Source of the DNA: Candidatus Margulisiibacteriota bacterium | GTDB taxonomy: Bacteria; Margulisbacteria; WOR-1; O2-12-FULL-45-9; XYB2-FULL-48-7 | DNA: 64,000 nucleotides | Reading direction: 5' to 3' | Assembly (NCBI GenBank): GCA_025453605.1 | Contig: JALOPZ010000001.1 | Location: 677,042 to 741,041, forward strand | Shown here: piece by piece, positions 15,930 through 24,180 of the stretch | Layout: each line of letters opens with the position of its first letter | Position numbering within the stretch: position 1 is the stretch's first letter | Position numbers and translations under genes: made by a program | Notes under the pieces: generated by a model | Databases searched by the model: none | Seen by the model: only the letters and a program-made list of their open reading frames with translations | What the model was told of the DNA's origin: nothing

Positions 15930-16270
15930 TTGGCGATGACCAGTTTCCCCTGGGCGATAGAGCTGCCGTATTTTATCATAAATTTGTAAAGGCCGCTGGC
16001 CAGGGATTCTCCGCCGCTGTTCTTGAGGTCCCAGCGGGCCTGGCCGTCGCCATCGGTCTCGGTGATGCTCCGGACCAGATCGCCGCTTACGGTATAGATC
16101 TCGATCGTGCAGGGGGCGGGGAGATCGGTAAAGGTGACCTCTGCCGTGCTGACGCTGGCGACATAAGGATCGGGGAACGAGGCCGCGGTCGGGGACTTTT
16201 CGATCGCGCAGCCGCTCAATAAGCATCCAACCACCAAGCCACTAAGCCAACAAACCACCGGTTTGCTCAT
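15926..16270 (-). CDS. Lipoprotein consisting mainly of a FlgD/T9SS-like C-terminal domain
   Basis: 114-aa protein with a lipoprotein signal (lipobox LSGC, Cys near residue 21) followed almost at once by one beta-sandwich domain. The domain (CTIEIYTVSGDLVRSI, GQARWDLKNSGGE, LASGLYKFMI, GKLVIAK) is a close paralogue of the end of the 1246-aa protein encoded just upstream. In larger proteins this domain acts as a sorting signal or FlgD-type Ig fold; here it stands alone on a lipid anchor. It overlaps both neighbours by ATGA. The signal-peptide region contains octamer tandem repeats at 16231-16260. Confidence 0.8.
   Translation of the reverse strand: MSKPVVCWLSGLVVGCLLSGCAIEKSPTAASFPDPYVASVSTAEVTFTDLPAPCTIEIYTVSGDLVRSITETDGDGQARWDLKNSGGESLASGLYKFMIKYGSSIAQGKLVIAK
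16231..16260. repeat. Octamer tandem repeat inside a signal-peptide coding region
   Basis: Three to four CCACnAAG-type 8-mers lie in the lipoprotein signal sequence. They are the same kind of unit as those at 4958-5051. Confidence 0.5.
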
Positions 16271-19200
16271 CTTATCACCGCCAGTTTCCCCCGCTTCACC
16301 TCGGCTGAATTAGCGATCACATACAGATACAGGCCGCTGGCGACATCCTCGCCGCTGTCGTTCTTGACGTCCCATCCAGCCTGGCCGGTGCCGTCGGTGA
16401 CCGGGATCGTTCTAACCAGGTCGCCGGTCAAAGTAAAGATCTTGATCGTGCACTGGGCGGATAGGTTGGTAAAGATGACCTGCGTATGGCCGGCGCCCGG
16501 TTTAAAAGGGTTGGGAAAGGCGTAAGCGGTGGTCAGGCTGGAGGCCGGTGTCGCCATCAGGGTGTAAACCGAGAAATGCGGGACAGTGGCGGCAACATAG
16601 TGGTTAACAGTGTCAACCGTGATATTGGGCATTTTGACCCAAAGACCGTTGGTCTCGTCCAGGCGGTAGAGCCACAAAGCCCGCGCCATTACCGCGGGAT
16701 TCGTCCCATCCACGATCCCGCTATTGTCCTCGTCGCTGTAGTAGAGGTAGACCGTGACCGGGGCCAGAAAAGGACCGGTCAGGTGCGTATCGTCGGTGCC
16801 GTAAGCATTAAATTCGGTGATCGAATAAGTGAGCGGATGGAGGAACGGATCACCTTTGGCCGCGATCTTGGCGTTAGCGGCGGTGATGGCGCCGGGGTCG
16901 ACTTCCTTGGGGGTTGTTTCCGGGTCCCGATCAATATTGATGGAGTTGATGTTGGCCAGAGCGTCGCCCGACAATTCGACCCTGGCCCGGCCGTCGCTGC
17001 TGGTGAAGGTATTTTGGATATCGCGGGACATGACCGTGCGGAAGGTCCAGACCAACTCCGTCCCCAGGGCGTTGCCCTGGAAGTCGGTAGCTTCCGGAGA
17101 TAAACTGACCCGGTAGGTGTACCCCCTGCTCAAGGCGGCCGCGGGAGTAAAAGTCACGACGGTAAAGTCGGTCCAGCTGAAAGTGCCGGCGATATTGGCG
17201 CTTAAGGGATTCCCTCTGTTATCGGCCACCGCCTTGAGGGCGAATGAGTTTTGGACCGAGGTTTGGTTCATCGAGCGGTTAAAGCCGATGATCACCTGGG
17301 TTTCTGCGGAGACGTTCTGCGCCCCGGCGCCCGGAGAATAAAAATCCACCGCTTCGGGCGTGGCCGGCACGCCGGAGGAATTGGCCCCGTCGCTCAGCTC
17401 CGAATCGCTGCTGGGCAGGTGGTCGGGGTCGGCGGAGTTGCGCGATTTGACCTTGAAGATATAGCTGGAGACCGGCGCGGTCAGGCCGGAAACGGTGAGT
17501 GGCACGCCCCACAAGGGAATCGTTTTCCAGACCGCGCTGTCGCCCAGGGTCCCGTCCGACTGCACATATTTGTTATGCGAAGAGACATAGACGGCATATT
17601 CCAGGCCCGTTGCCTCGCTCGGGTTCTTATTGATCGTGACATCCGCGCTGGCGGCCGTAGCCTCGAGCACGGTCGGGGTGGCGGGGGTGTAGGGCCGGAC
17701 ATATTTTTTACCGGTGTCGGGCGCGGTGTTCTCGTTCACGCCGGTGTTGCCAAGATCATCGACGTGGACGCATTTCACCTTGTTGATATAATTGCTGCCA
17801 TCCAGCTTACCGACCGTGACCGCCAGCGGCGCAGGGGTTGCGGTATTGCTCTCCCCGGCCGCGCCGCTGCCGTAATCGCCGCCGTTCTGCGCCAGGTAAA
17901 AAGTGTTGGTGTTGGGATTGGTTTCAGTAAAAGAAGCGGTCAGGGTGACCGCCGTATCGCCCGCCTGGGGCTGGGACGCCAGGTTGGCGGGAGCGAGCGT
18001 GGCGGGGTCAAGATTATCGATATTAAAGCCGACCGCGGGCGAAACACCGTCCAGACTATCGGCTGTCCCGTCATTCACTTTGAACTTGATCTGCACGTTC
18101 TGGCTGACATCGTTGTCGATATATTCCTTGGAGTTGTCCCAGACGATCGTATGGGTGGTGCCGCTCAGGTCAGCGGCGGAACTCAAGCCGCTCTTGGTCC
18201 CGGTCACGTCGAGATCGAGGATGTTGTTCCAGCCCAGCGAGTTGACCTGGAACTGAACGCTCCCCGCGACCACCGAACAGTTGTTCAGGTCGAGGTCCTT
18301 GATCTTGAAAGCGATGCTGATCTGGCCGGAGCCGTCTGTTGCCTGGGAGAGGGCCGGCAAAACGTACTCGGCCGCGCCGTTATGCGGGAGCGGCGGCGAA
18401 TTGCCGGACGAAACCGCTCCGGAGAGATCGCTTTCGGGCTGGTCGCCGTTGGGGTTTCTTGATTTAGTCTTGAAATAATAGTTGCTGACCGGCGCGCTCA
18501 GGCCGGTCACCGTCTTTGTCCCCCAGTTGGCGATCGTCTGCCAGACAGCGCTGCCGCCCAGCGTGCCGTTGGCCTGGACATACTGGCTGTGCGAGGAAAC
18601 AAAGATGGCGTATTCCAGCCCGTCGGTTTCGCTGGCGTTCTTATTAACAACCACAGTGACCGAACTGGCCGTGGGGTCGCCGACGATGGGCGGGGCCGGG
18701 GTGTAAGGTTTTACCCCGGAATTACCCGGATCGAGCTTTTCGTTGGTCGCGGAATTGCCGTAGGCATCGGCGTGGACGCATTTTACCTTGCTGATGTAGT
18801 CGTTGCCGTCGAGCGTCGCCCCGGCGGCGGTCGCCTGCGCAGCGGGGTCGGCCGTTCCCGGATCGCCGGCCGTGCCGGCGCCGTATGCACCCCCATTGAT
18901 CGCCAGGGAAAAGGTGTTGGTACTGGGATGGGCTTCGGTAAATGAAGAGTCCAGCTGGGCGGTGGTGTCTCCCGCGTTCGGCCGGCTGCTGATATCGGTC
19001 GCCGTCAACGTCGCCGGATTAAGATCGTCGACAACGAAATTGTCGCTGGTCGCCGGCGTGGCGCTATTGTCATAGAGGTCATTGACGGTGAACCGGACCC
19101 GGACGTCGCTCTGATCAACCCCGTTAAAACCGGTGACATCGGCGTGCTTGGTGTTAAAGGTGAATGAGTAAACCGGCCCGGTAAAATCGGCGGCCGAAGT

Positions 19201-20007
19201 ATATCTGGCGCCGCTGTTGTCCGTCCAACCGGCCGAGAGCGCGGAGGTAGCGTCACCATTGGCTGGGGCGGCCCAGCTGGTCCCGCCATCGGTCGAATAC
19301 TGGAAAGTGTTCAGGGAACAGCTGTTCAGATTAGCGTCTTTCACCCGGAACGAAATAGTAACTAGGCCGTCGCCTGAGGTAGACTGGACGCACTGCGCCG
19401 CCGGGATCAAGTTGTCCGCCGTGTAGCCTCCAAAGGGAGGAGAGTTCGGGGTATAGGTGACTTCGGCGGAAACCTGAGTAACGCGCGGATTGGGAGTAGC
19501 GTCGCTGGAATAAAGACCGAACGCCTCCAGGGCGTTTAGACCGACGCCATTGACATCGTTAACTGTCCAGGAGAGGCCGGTCTTGGGGTTCGAGCCGTAA
19601 ATGAAGGCGGTGGTGTTATACGTGCCGTTGGTCGGATTAACGCCGCCATCGACCGTATCGTAATTGTTCCCGCCGACTTTTAGAGCCGAGCGAATGTTGC
19701 AGGCCGGCACCGCCGCTTTCCGGTGCCGATAATAAACAGTCACGTTCTGGATAGCGGCGCCAGCCGGAACAGAAAAAGCGGTAAAATTAAAAAGATTGCG
19801 GCCGATCGCGGTTGCCGAGACATAAGTCGCGTCTTCGTCTGCGACCACCTCTTGCACTTTGTCATAATAGGTCGCGGGGGCGGCGGGAAAAACGGTCCAG
19901 GTCCCGGTTTGCGAATTATCTCCGGATGGCCGCCGGACCTGAGTGTCGGCCAGGACGCCGCCGGCGAGCAGCAGGAAAACAGCCAGAAAAACGATCGGCT
20001 TCTTCAT
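16267..20007 (-). CDS. Large secreted repeat protein with SbsA-type Ig domain and T9SS/FlgD-like C-terminus
   Basis: 1246-aa exported protein, probably surface-displayed or a pilus-associated adhesin. It has a signal peptide (first ~20 residues). About residues 190-560 and 560-920 form two diverged tandem copies of one unit (NSPP... VKCVHADAYGNS/VKCVHVDDLGNT, EYAIFVSSHSQYVQ/EYAVYVSSHNKYVQ, FKTKSRN/FKVKSRN). A Big_5/SbsA-like Ig domain follows (about 930-1035, VIIGFNRSMNQTSV), then a domain of unknown fold and the C-terminal PNPFKP...GDLVRTIP...GLYLYVI...GKLAVIR domain. The ATG at 20007 has GGAGTT upstream. It is part of a tightly overlapped minor-pilin operon. The ligand is unknown. Confidence 0.82.
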   Translation of the reverse strand: MKKPIVFLAVFLLLAGGVLADTQVRRPSGDNSQTGTWTVFPAAPATYYDKVQEVVADEDATYVSATAIGRNLFNFTAFSVPAGAAIQNVTVYYRHRKAAVPACNIRSALKVGGNNYDTVDGGVNPTNGTYNTTAFIYGSNPKTGLSWTVNDVNGVGLNALEAFGLYSSDATPNPRVTQVSAEVTYTPNSPPFGGYTADNLIPAAQCVQSTSGDGLVTISFRVKDANLNSCSLNTFQYSTDGGTSWAAPANGDATSALSAGWTDNSGARYTSAADFTGPVYSFTFNTKHADVTGFNGVDQSDVRVRFTVNDLYDNSATPATSDNFVVDDLNPATLTATDISSRPNAGDTTAQLDSSFTEAHPSTNTFSLAINGGAYGAGTAGDPGTADPAAQATAAGATLDGNDYISKVKCVHADAYGNSATNEKLDPGNSGVKPYTPAPPIVGDPTASSVTVVVNKNASETDGLEYAIFVSSHSQYVQANGTLGGSAVWQTIANWGTKTVTGLSAPVSNYYFKTKSRNPNGDQPESDLSGAVSSGNSPPLPHNGAAEYVLPALSQATDGSGQISIAFKIKDLDLNNCSVVAGSVQFQVNSLGWNNILDLDVTGTKSGLSSAADLSGTTHTIVWDNSKEYIDNDVSQNVQIKFKVNDGTADSLDGVSPAVGFNIDNLDPATLAPANLASQPQAGDTAVTLTASFTETNPNTNTFYLAQNGGDYGSGAAGESNTATPAPLAVTVGKLDGSNYINKVKCVHVDDLGNTGVNENTAPDTGKKYVRPYTPATPTVLEATAASADVTINKNPSEATGLEYAVYVSSHNKYVQSDGTLGDSAVWKTIPLWGVPLTVSGLTAPVSSYIFKVKSRNSADPDHLPSSDSELSDGANSSGVPATPEAVDFYSPGAGAQNVSAETQVIIGFNRSMNQTSVQNSFALKAVADNRGNPLSANIAGTFSWTDFTVVTFTPAAALSRGYTYRVSLSPEATDFQGNALGTELVWTFRTVMSRDIQNTFTSSDGRARVELSGDALANINSINIDRDPETTPKEVDPGAITAANAKIAAKGDPFLHPLTYSITEFNAYGTDDTHLTGPFLAPVTVYLYYSDEDNSGIVDGTNPAVMARALWLYRLDETNGLWVKMPNITVDTVNHYVAATVPHFSVYTLMATPASSLTTAYAFPNPFKPGAGHTQVIFTNLSAQCTIKIFTLTGDLVRTIPVTDGTGQAGWDVKNDSGEDVASGLYLYVIANSAEVKRGKLAVIR

Positions 20008-20010
20008 TTA

Positions 20011-21234
20011 TTAATAGAACTCCACCCAGTCTTCGTTGTAGAGGCCGGCGGCGTCGCCCTCCAGGCCGGCGCAGATAATACCGGGGATCGAATTGAAATC
20101 GATCGCTTCGGGGTTTGTGGTCAGATTGAGGCCATTGCCGGTTACCAGGTTGCCAGCGGAGATCAGACCATCCATATTAGAATTGTTGCCGAGCGTGGCG
20201 GTGCCGCCGGCATAGATGAAGCCGCTCAAGTCGTTCGAATCGCCGGCGGGGCTGTTCAGCACGGTAAAATCGCCCGGCGTGATAAAGGCGGTGCCGGCCC
20301 CGATGCTGATAGAGACCTCGGCGGCGTTGCCGATCGTGATACTGGTCCCTGAGTACCAGAGGCCGTCGTTGCCGATCGAGTTATTATTGCCGAACGACAG
20401 TTCCCCGGCGCAGATCACGGTGAGATTGTCACCGATGACCTTGTTGTTGCCGATCGAAACGGTGCCGGTGGCGACGATCACGGTCTCTTCGGTCAGCGAC
20501 AGGGTCAAGGTGTCGAGCGTGACGTTGCCTTTGATGTAGTAGGTGCCGGGCGCGAGGTTGCCGCTGAACGTTCGGTTGCCAGTGTAAGTTGGGGTCGTAT
20601 TGGCCGTCGCGATATAATTGTCAAAATAGGTCGTTTCCAGGGATGGCCGCGACTCGGGCGGAGGAATATTGCTTATGGTCGTTCCGGTCACCCCTCCAGT
20701 ATCAGTGATGGTCCCGGTCGCTTCAACGGTACCGTTGACAACAGCGCCGTTCAGGTCGATATCGTTGTTGACCATGATATCCCCGTTGATCACGGTATTA
20801 AGACCGAACGAAGAACTGCCGGTGCCGCCGGCACCGCCGTAGAAGGTGTATTGAGCGGCGAGCGACTGCAGTCCGCCGCCGACCCGCTTGAAGCTGGCCC
20901 GAACGGTGCGGTTAACTCCCGAAACGGTGCCGACCACCTCCAGCGTGCAGCGGTACATTTGTTTGGCCAGGTAGCGGACCGTGAAAGTCCCGGAGCCCAG
21001 GCTGACCGGCCCGAAATCGTTGTTGTCATACCAGTTGGTATCGGGTGCCAACTTGGCTGTAACGGTGTAGCGCACCCCCCCCTCGGCGACATTAAGCGCC
21101 TGGATGCCGTGCAGGGTCTTGAGAGCAGAGAACCCTTCATTGGAAAGCATCTGCGTTACGATCAGCCCAAGAAATGAGACAATGACCAGGACAAAGATCG
21201 CGGCGACCAGGACCTGACCCTTTCTGCTTATCAT
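20011..21234 (-). CDS. PilX-like type IV pilus-associated protein with a beta-helical passenger
   Basis: 407-aa protein. The N-terminus (MISRKGQVLVAAIFVLVIVSFLGLIVTQML) resembles PilX/GspK-type prepilins with a short leader and a hydrophobic helix. From about residue 140 it is rich in repeated Asn/Gly-hydrophobic turns (GLNTVINGDIMVNNDIDLNGAVVNG, SIGNNKVIGDNL, LSFGNNNSIGND) that predict a right-handed beta-helix or bactofilin-like stack. It lies between the minor prepilins and the 1246-aa secreted protein, with 4-bp overlap or spacing, so it is probably a pilus-tip component. AGGAAC precedes the ATG. Confidence 0.7.
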   Translation of the reverse strand: MISRKGQVLVAAIFVLVIVSFLGLIVTQMLSNEGFSALKTLHGIQALNVAEGGVRYTVTAKLAPDTNWYDNNDFGPVSLGSGTFTVRYLAKQMYRCTLEVVGTVSGVNRTVRASFKRVGGGLQSLAAQYTFYGGAGGTGSSSFGLNTVINGDIMVNNDIDLNGAVVNGTVEATGTITDTGGVTGTTISNIPPPESRPSLETTYFDNYIATANTTPTYTGNRTFSGNLAPGTYYIKGNVTLDTLTLSLTEETVIVATGTVSIGNNKVIGDNLTVICAGELSFGNNNSIGNDGLWYSGTSITIGNAAEVSISIGAGTAFITPGDFTVLNSPAGDSNDLSGFIYAGGTATLGNNSNMDGLISAGNLVTGNGLNLTTNPEAIDFNSIPGIICAGLEGDAAGLYNEDWVEFY

Positions 21235-21722
21235 AAGTTCCTCACTCTGGCGGAGGACTCGAGCGTCACCAGGCCGCTCCCGCCGGTTATCAAAAGCCAG
21301 ACTCTGATCGCCCGGATATCCTGTTTGGCGGTCACTACCTCGCCGGTCGCGCCCAGGTAGGTGAAACGGAGACCTTCGGGCGTGGCCAGCGTGGTGACCA
21401 GAATATCGCTGTTGCGCAGGAGATCGGTCCCACTTTGCCGGAACCTGATCACGGCGGTGGTCACGGCCTGGAATTCCAGGTCGGAGGAAGTGTAAATGCT
21501 GATGTTGTTCGGTTTTTTGAGCCCGCGCAGCTCAACCAGCATCCGGCTCAGCGCCGAGCGGCCGCGGCTTAAAGCGCTCTCGCGGCCGGAGATCACCACC
21601 CAGCCGTTCAGCATCGTGACGATGAAATTGCCGATCCCGAAACTGATGATCGCCAGGAGAACGATGATCATCACCGCTTCGATCAGCGTGAAACCGGGCC
21701 GTTTATGGTCAGTTGGCTTCAT
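21231..21722 (-). CDS. Type IV prepilin-like protein (PilW-like)
   Basis: 163-aa minor prepilin. It has a leader ending in Gly before FTLIEA (cleavage RPG/FTLIEA), Glu at mature position 5 and a long hydrophobic helix (VMIIVLLAIISFGIGNFIVTML). Processing by the prepilin peptidase encoded at 41328 is expected. The globular part resembles PilW/GspJ-type minor pilins in size. It overlaps the next prepilin gene by 14 bp and the PilX-like gene by ATGA. Confidence 0.88.
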   Translation of the reverse strand: MKPTDHKRPGFTLIEAVMIIVLLAIISFGIGNFIVTMLNGWVVISGRESALSRGRSALSRMLVELRGLKKPNNISIYTSSDLEFQAVTTAVIRFRQSGTDLLRNSDILVTTLATPEGLRFTYLGATGEVVTAKQDIRAIRVWLLITGGSGLVTLESSARVRNL

Positions 21723-22116
21723 AAGTGGTTAAGAGAGAGATGACCTCGATCGTCGCGGCCGGATCGACCTGGCCCCCCCAGACCCGGACCGTAATGTTCT
21801 TATAATCGGTGGGACCGGCCACCGGGGTGTTCAGGTCGGACGAAGCGACCTGGGTGACGATGACGCGAAAATTATAGTTGTCCAAGCCGCTGCTGAAAGC
21901 GCCCGCCGTTTCACCGGTCGCCGCCAGACCGAAAGGGCGGGCCAGATATTCTTCGATCTTTTCGTTGGCCAGGAAGGTTTTCTTTTCTATTACTTCGATC
22001 TGGGCGGTGCGGGGGGCAAGATTGATAAAGACGGCGGCCAGCAGGTAGAAAGCGATCGCGATGACCGTCAGCCCGATGATCGTTTCGACCAGGGTCAGTC
22101 CACGCCGGTTCTTCAT
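21709..22116 (-). CDS. Type IV prepilin-like protein (PilV/GspI-like)
   Basis: 135-aa minor prepilin with the cleavage motif RRG/LTLVET, Glu at mature position 5 and a hydrophobic helix (IIGLTVIAIAFYLLAAVFI). The subtype (PilV or GspI) is suggested by size and gene order only. It overlaps the genes on both sides, indicating translational coupling in a minor-pilin operon. Confidence 0.86.
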   Translation of the reverse strand: MKNRRGLTLVETIIGLTVIAIAFYLLAAVFINLAPRTAQIEVIEKKTFLANEKIEEYLARPFGLAATGETAGAFSSGLDNYNFRVIVTQVASSDLNTPVAGPTDYKNITVRVWGGQVDPAATIEVISLLTTYEAN

Positions 22117-22619
22117 TGGGTGTAGATCCTCCCGGCCGTTGGCGTGATCCGGACCGTGCGGACCGCGCCGCTCTTTTGCAGGGTGATGACCGCTTCGCCG
22201 GAGAGGGCGGCGCCGGTCCGGTCGGTGTAGGGAACCTGGTAAGGGCTGAACTCGACCTTGCTCCCGCCCTCGATCGTGGCGGTGGCGATCGTTACCCCAA
22301 AATCGGTGCCGAGTTCGACAACGAAGCTGCTCCCCTTTTTTCCGGGATTGTCGACGAGCGTATCGAGCGTGCCGGTGGTGGTGTAAATGTAGTAGCGGCT
22401 GGCCGTGCCGCTTTCAAAACTGACGCCGTACCAGACACCGACGCCGCTGGCCATGGTCTGGGCGTAACGGAGGTCGGAAACAAGTTTATCGGCGGCGGAG
22501 GTGATCTGGACGCCGTTCATCGCGCTGCCGATCGCGACCGCCGCGACGACCGAGAGGAGGCCGGTCAGGGCCAGGACGATTACCGCTTCGACCAGGGTAA
22601 AGGCGCGTCTATCGTTCAC
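22113..22619 (-). CDS. Type IV prepilin-like protein (FimT/GspH-like), Ala before the cleavage site
   Basis: 168-aa minor prepilin and first gene of the operon. The N-terminus reads MNDRRA/FTLVEAVIV, so the residue before the cleavage site is Ala rather than the usual Gly. Glu5 and the hydrophobic helix are present. The downstream AADKLVSDLRYAQTMASG matches the FimT/GspH pattern. The start is GTG at 22619, 6 nt after a -10 box, so the message is probably leaderless. Confidence 0.85.
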   Translation of the reverse strand: MNDRRAFTLVEAVIVLALTGLLSVVAAVAIGSAMNGVQITSAADKLVSDLRYAQTMASGVGVWYGVSFESGTASRYYIYTTTGTLDTLVDNPGKKGSSFVVELGTDFGVTIATATIEGGSKVEFSPYQVPYTDRTGAALSGEAVITLQKSGAVRTVRITPTAGRIYTQ

Positions 22620-22625
22620 GCCGTG

Positions 22626-22654
22626 ATTTTACCGCTTATAATGACGGGGCGCAA
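22626..22654 (-). promoter_or_regulatory. Sigma-70 promoter of the minor-pilin operon
   Basis: Minus-strand TTGCGC (22649-22654), 17-bp spacer, TAAAAT (22626-22631), then 6 nt to the GTG. It lies over the 3' end of the upstream glycosyltransferase gene. Confidence 0.6.
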
Positions 22655-23336
22655 GCCGGTATTTGAGACAGACGAGGAGCGTTTGCAGGCCGTAAACGGT
22701 GCTGCGCCAGAAGTTGATCTCCGACGCCTCGGCAAAGTAGCGGCAGGGGACGGCGAGCTCGCCGGCCTTAAAGCCGGCGGCCGCGGTCTCAGCCAGGACC
22801 TCGGTGTCAAAAACGAAGTCGTTGGAATTGCGCTCGAAAGGGAGCGTCTCCAGCAGCCGACGGCTGAAAGCGCGGAAACCAGAATGGTATTCGGAAAGGC
22901 GGAGGCCGAAGGTCAATTCTTCCACCCCGGTCAGGAAACGATTGGAGATATATTTGTACCACGGCATTGTTTCCGCGCCGCTTAAGATCCGGGAGCCCAT
23001 CATCAGATCCACTCTTCCGGCGGCGATCGGCCCGACCATATCCGGGACTTTGGTCGCGTCGTACTGCCAGTCGGGGTGGACCATGACAATGACGTCGCCC
23101 CCGTGCTCGAGCGCCGCCCGGTAGAGCATCTTCTGGTTGCCGCCGTAGCCGAGGTTGCGCGGGGTCTTGAGCACCGTCAGGCCGAGCGTCCGGGCGATCT
23201 CGACCGTCCGGTCGGACGAACAGTCATCCCCGAGGATGACCTCGTCGACGCTCCCGGGGGGAAGATCGTTGACCGTTTTCGCCAGGGTTTTCTCGGCATT
23301 ATAGGCGGGCATGATAACGATGACTTTTGGCTTCAC
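22629..23336 (-). CDS. Family 2 glycosyltransferase, DPM1-like
   Basis: 235-aa GT-A glycosyltransferase without membrane helices, most like dolichyl/polyprenyl-phosphate sugar synthases. Motifs are VIVIMPAYNAEKTL at the start, EVILGDDCSSD (nucleotide binding) and VIVMVHPDWQYD in the DxD position. The sugar and acceptor are unknown. The start is GTG at 23336, 9 nt after an extended -10 (TGTTAGAAT). It lies between a glycan gene cluster and the pilin operon, so it may modify pilins or surface glycans. Confidence 0.88.
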   Translation of the reverse strand: MKPKVIVIMPAYNAEKTLAKTVNDLPPGSVDEVILGDDCSSDRTVEIARTLGLTVLKTPRNLGYGGNQKMLYRAALEHGGDVIVMVHPDWQYDATKVPDMVGPIAAGRVDLMMGSRILSGAETMPWYKYISNRFLTGVEELTFGLRLSEYHSGFRAFSRRLLETLPFERNSNDFVFDTEVLAETAAAGFKAGELAVPCRYFAEASEINFWRSTVYGLQTLLVCLKYRLAPRHYKR

Positions 23337-23343
23337 GGCAACC

Positions 23344-24171
23344 TTATTCTAACACACCCTGATACAACCAGCTAAAGAGCCGGCGGAGCAGCTCTTTCCC
23401 CGGGGCCGAGCCGGCCGCGGTGAAGAGGTTGTTCTGGCCCCAGACGATCAGCCGGGAGCCGTCACGCTGGACCGTGACCGCGACCGGGGTCCCGTCCGAA
23501 CCGGCGAGAATGGTGCGGGCTGTTCCGGCGCGGAACTTGACGCCGGAAAACTCACCGTCAAAAACGGCAGCCGACGGATCAGCCGGCCGGGCGACAGGAT
23601 GCGGCGTAAAGGTCAGACCAAAGTCGCCGGCGATCTGAGAATAGGGGGCACGGGCGAGCGGTTGTCGGTCATAAGTTTCCCAAACCCAGGCGGGGAAGAG
23701 GAGGAGCGCCCGGCCGCCGTTGGCCAGGTAGCGCCGGACGATCTGCCGGTCGCGCGGCGTGAAAGGTGGTTTACCGAGGGCATAGTTCAGGAGCAGCGCC
23801 CCGGATCGAAATAGCTCTTCCTGGCTGTCAGTCAGATCGTGCCGGGAGATATAGGGTTTAAGCCCCAGCTTCTTAAAGATCTGGAGATCCCCCGGTTCGG
23901 CGCCGTAATGGTCGTCGATAAATAGCCGCCTCGCCCGGACCCCGGCGGCGATCGAACGCTGAAGCCTGGCGTCGGTCAGATCGTTCCAGTCCGGTTCGGC
24001 TTGCTGTCCGGCGAGCAAGCCGCCGATCAGCCACCAGCCGCACAGCGCCGCGCTAACGGCAATCAGAACCAGGGCTTTTTGCCTGGTCGGCTGGCAGCTG
24101 GCGCGCAGGCGGGTGAATAACGACCGGTAGTTTTCCAGAGTTTGCGCCAGGGAAGGGGGAGGGTGGTCCAT
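23344..24171 (-). CDS. Membrane-anchored protein of unknown function (275 aa)
   Basis: I do not recognise a family with confidence. It has a cytoplasmic N-terminus of about 30 residues, one transmembrane helix (about 32-53, ALVLIAVSAALCGWWLIGGLL) and an extracytoplasmic domain. That domain (ALLLNYALGKPPFTPRDRQIVRRYLANGGRALLLFP) resembles the class I glutamine-amidotransferase-like fold seen in DUF4350-type and surface-glycan proteins. A catalytic Cys is not visible. It follows the GtrB-like glycosyltransferase by 9 nt and belongs to the glycan cluster. Confidence 0.65.
   Translation of the reverse strand: MDHPPPSLAQTLENYRSLFTRLRASCQPTRQKALVLIAVSAALCGWWLIGGLLAGQQAEPDWNDLTDARLQRSIAAGVRARRLFIDDHYGAEPGDLQIFKKLGLKPYISRHDLTDSQEELFRSGALLLNYALGKPPFTPRDRQIVRRYLANGGRALLLFPAWVWETYDRQPLARAPYSQIAGDFGLTFTPHPVARPADPSAAVFDGEFSGVKFRAGTARTILAGSDGTPVAVTVQRDGSRLIVWGQNNLFTAAGSAPGKELLRRLFSWLYQGVLE
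23346..23354 (-). promoter_or_regulatory. Extended -10 promoter of the glycosyltransferase gene
   Basis: Minus-strand TGTTAGAAT, box 23346-23351, ends 9 nt before the GTG at 23336. Confidence 0.5.
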
Positions 24172-24180
24172 GAGCCGCCT

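Noticed and set aside
17251..18462. A 403-codon plus-strand open frame inside the 1246-aa protein gene
   Set aside because: Shadow frame opposite a repetitive coding region; no domain or start signal.
19706..19732. GCCGATAA on the plus strand inside the 1246-aa gene
   Set aside because: No (G/C)AA(A/G) 15 nt upstream and no gene start downstream on that strand.
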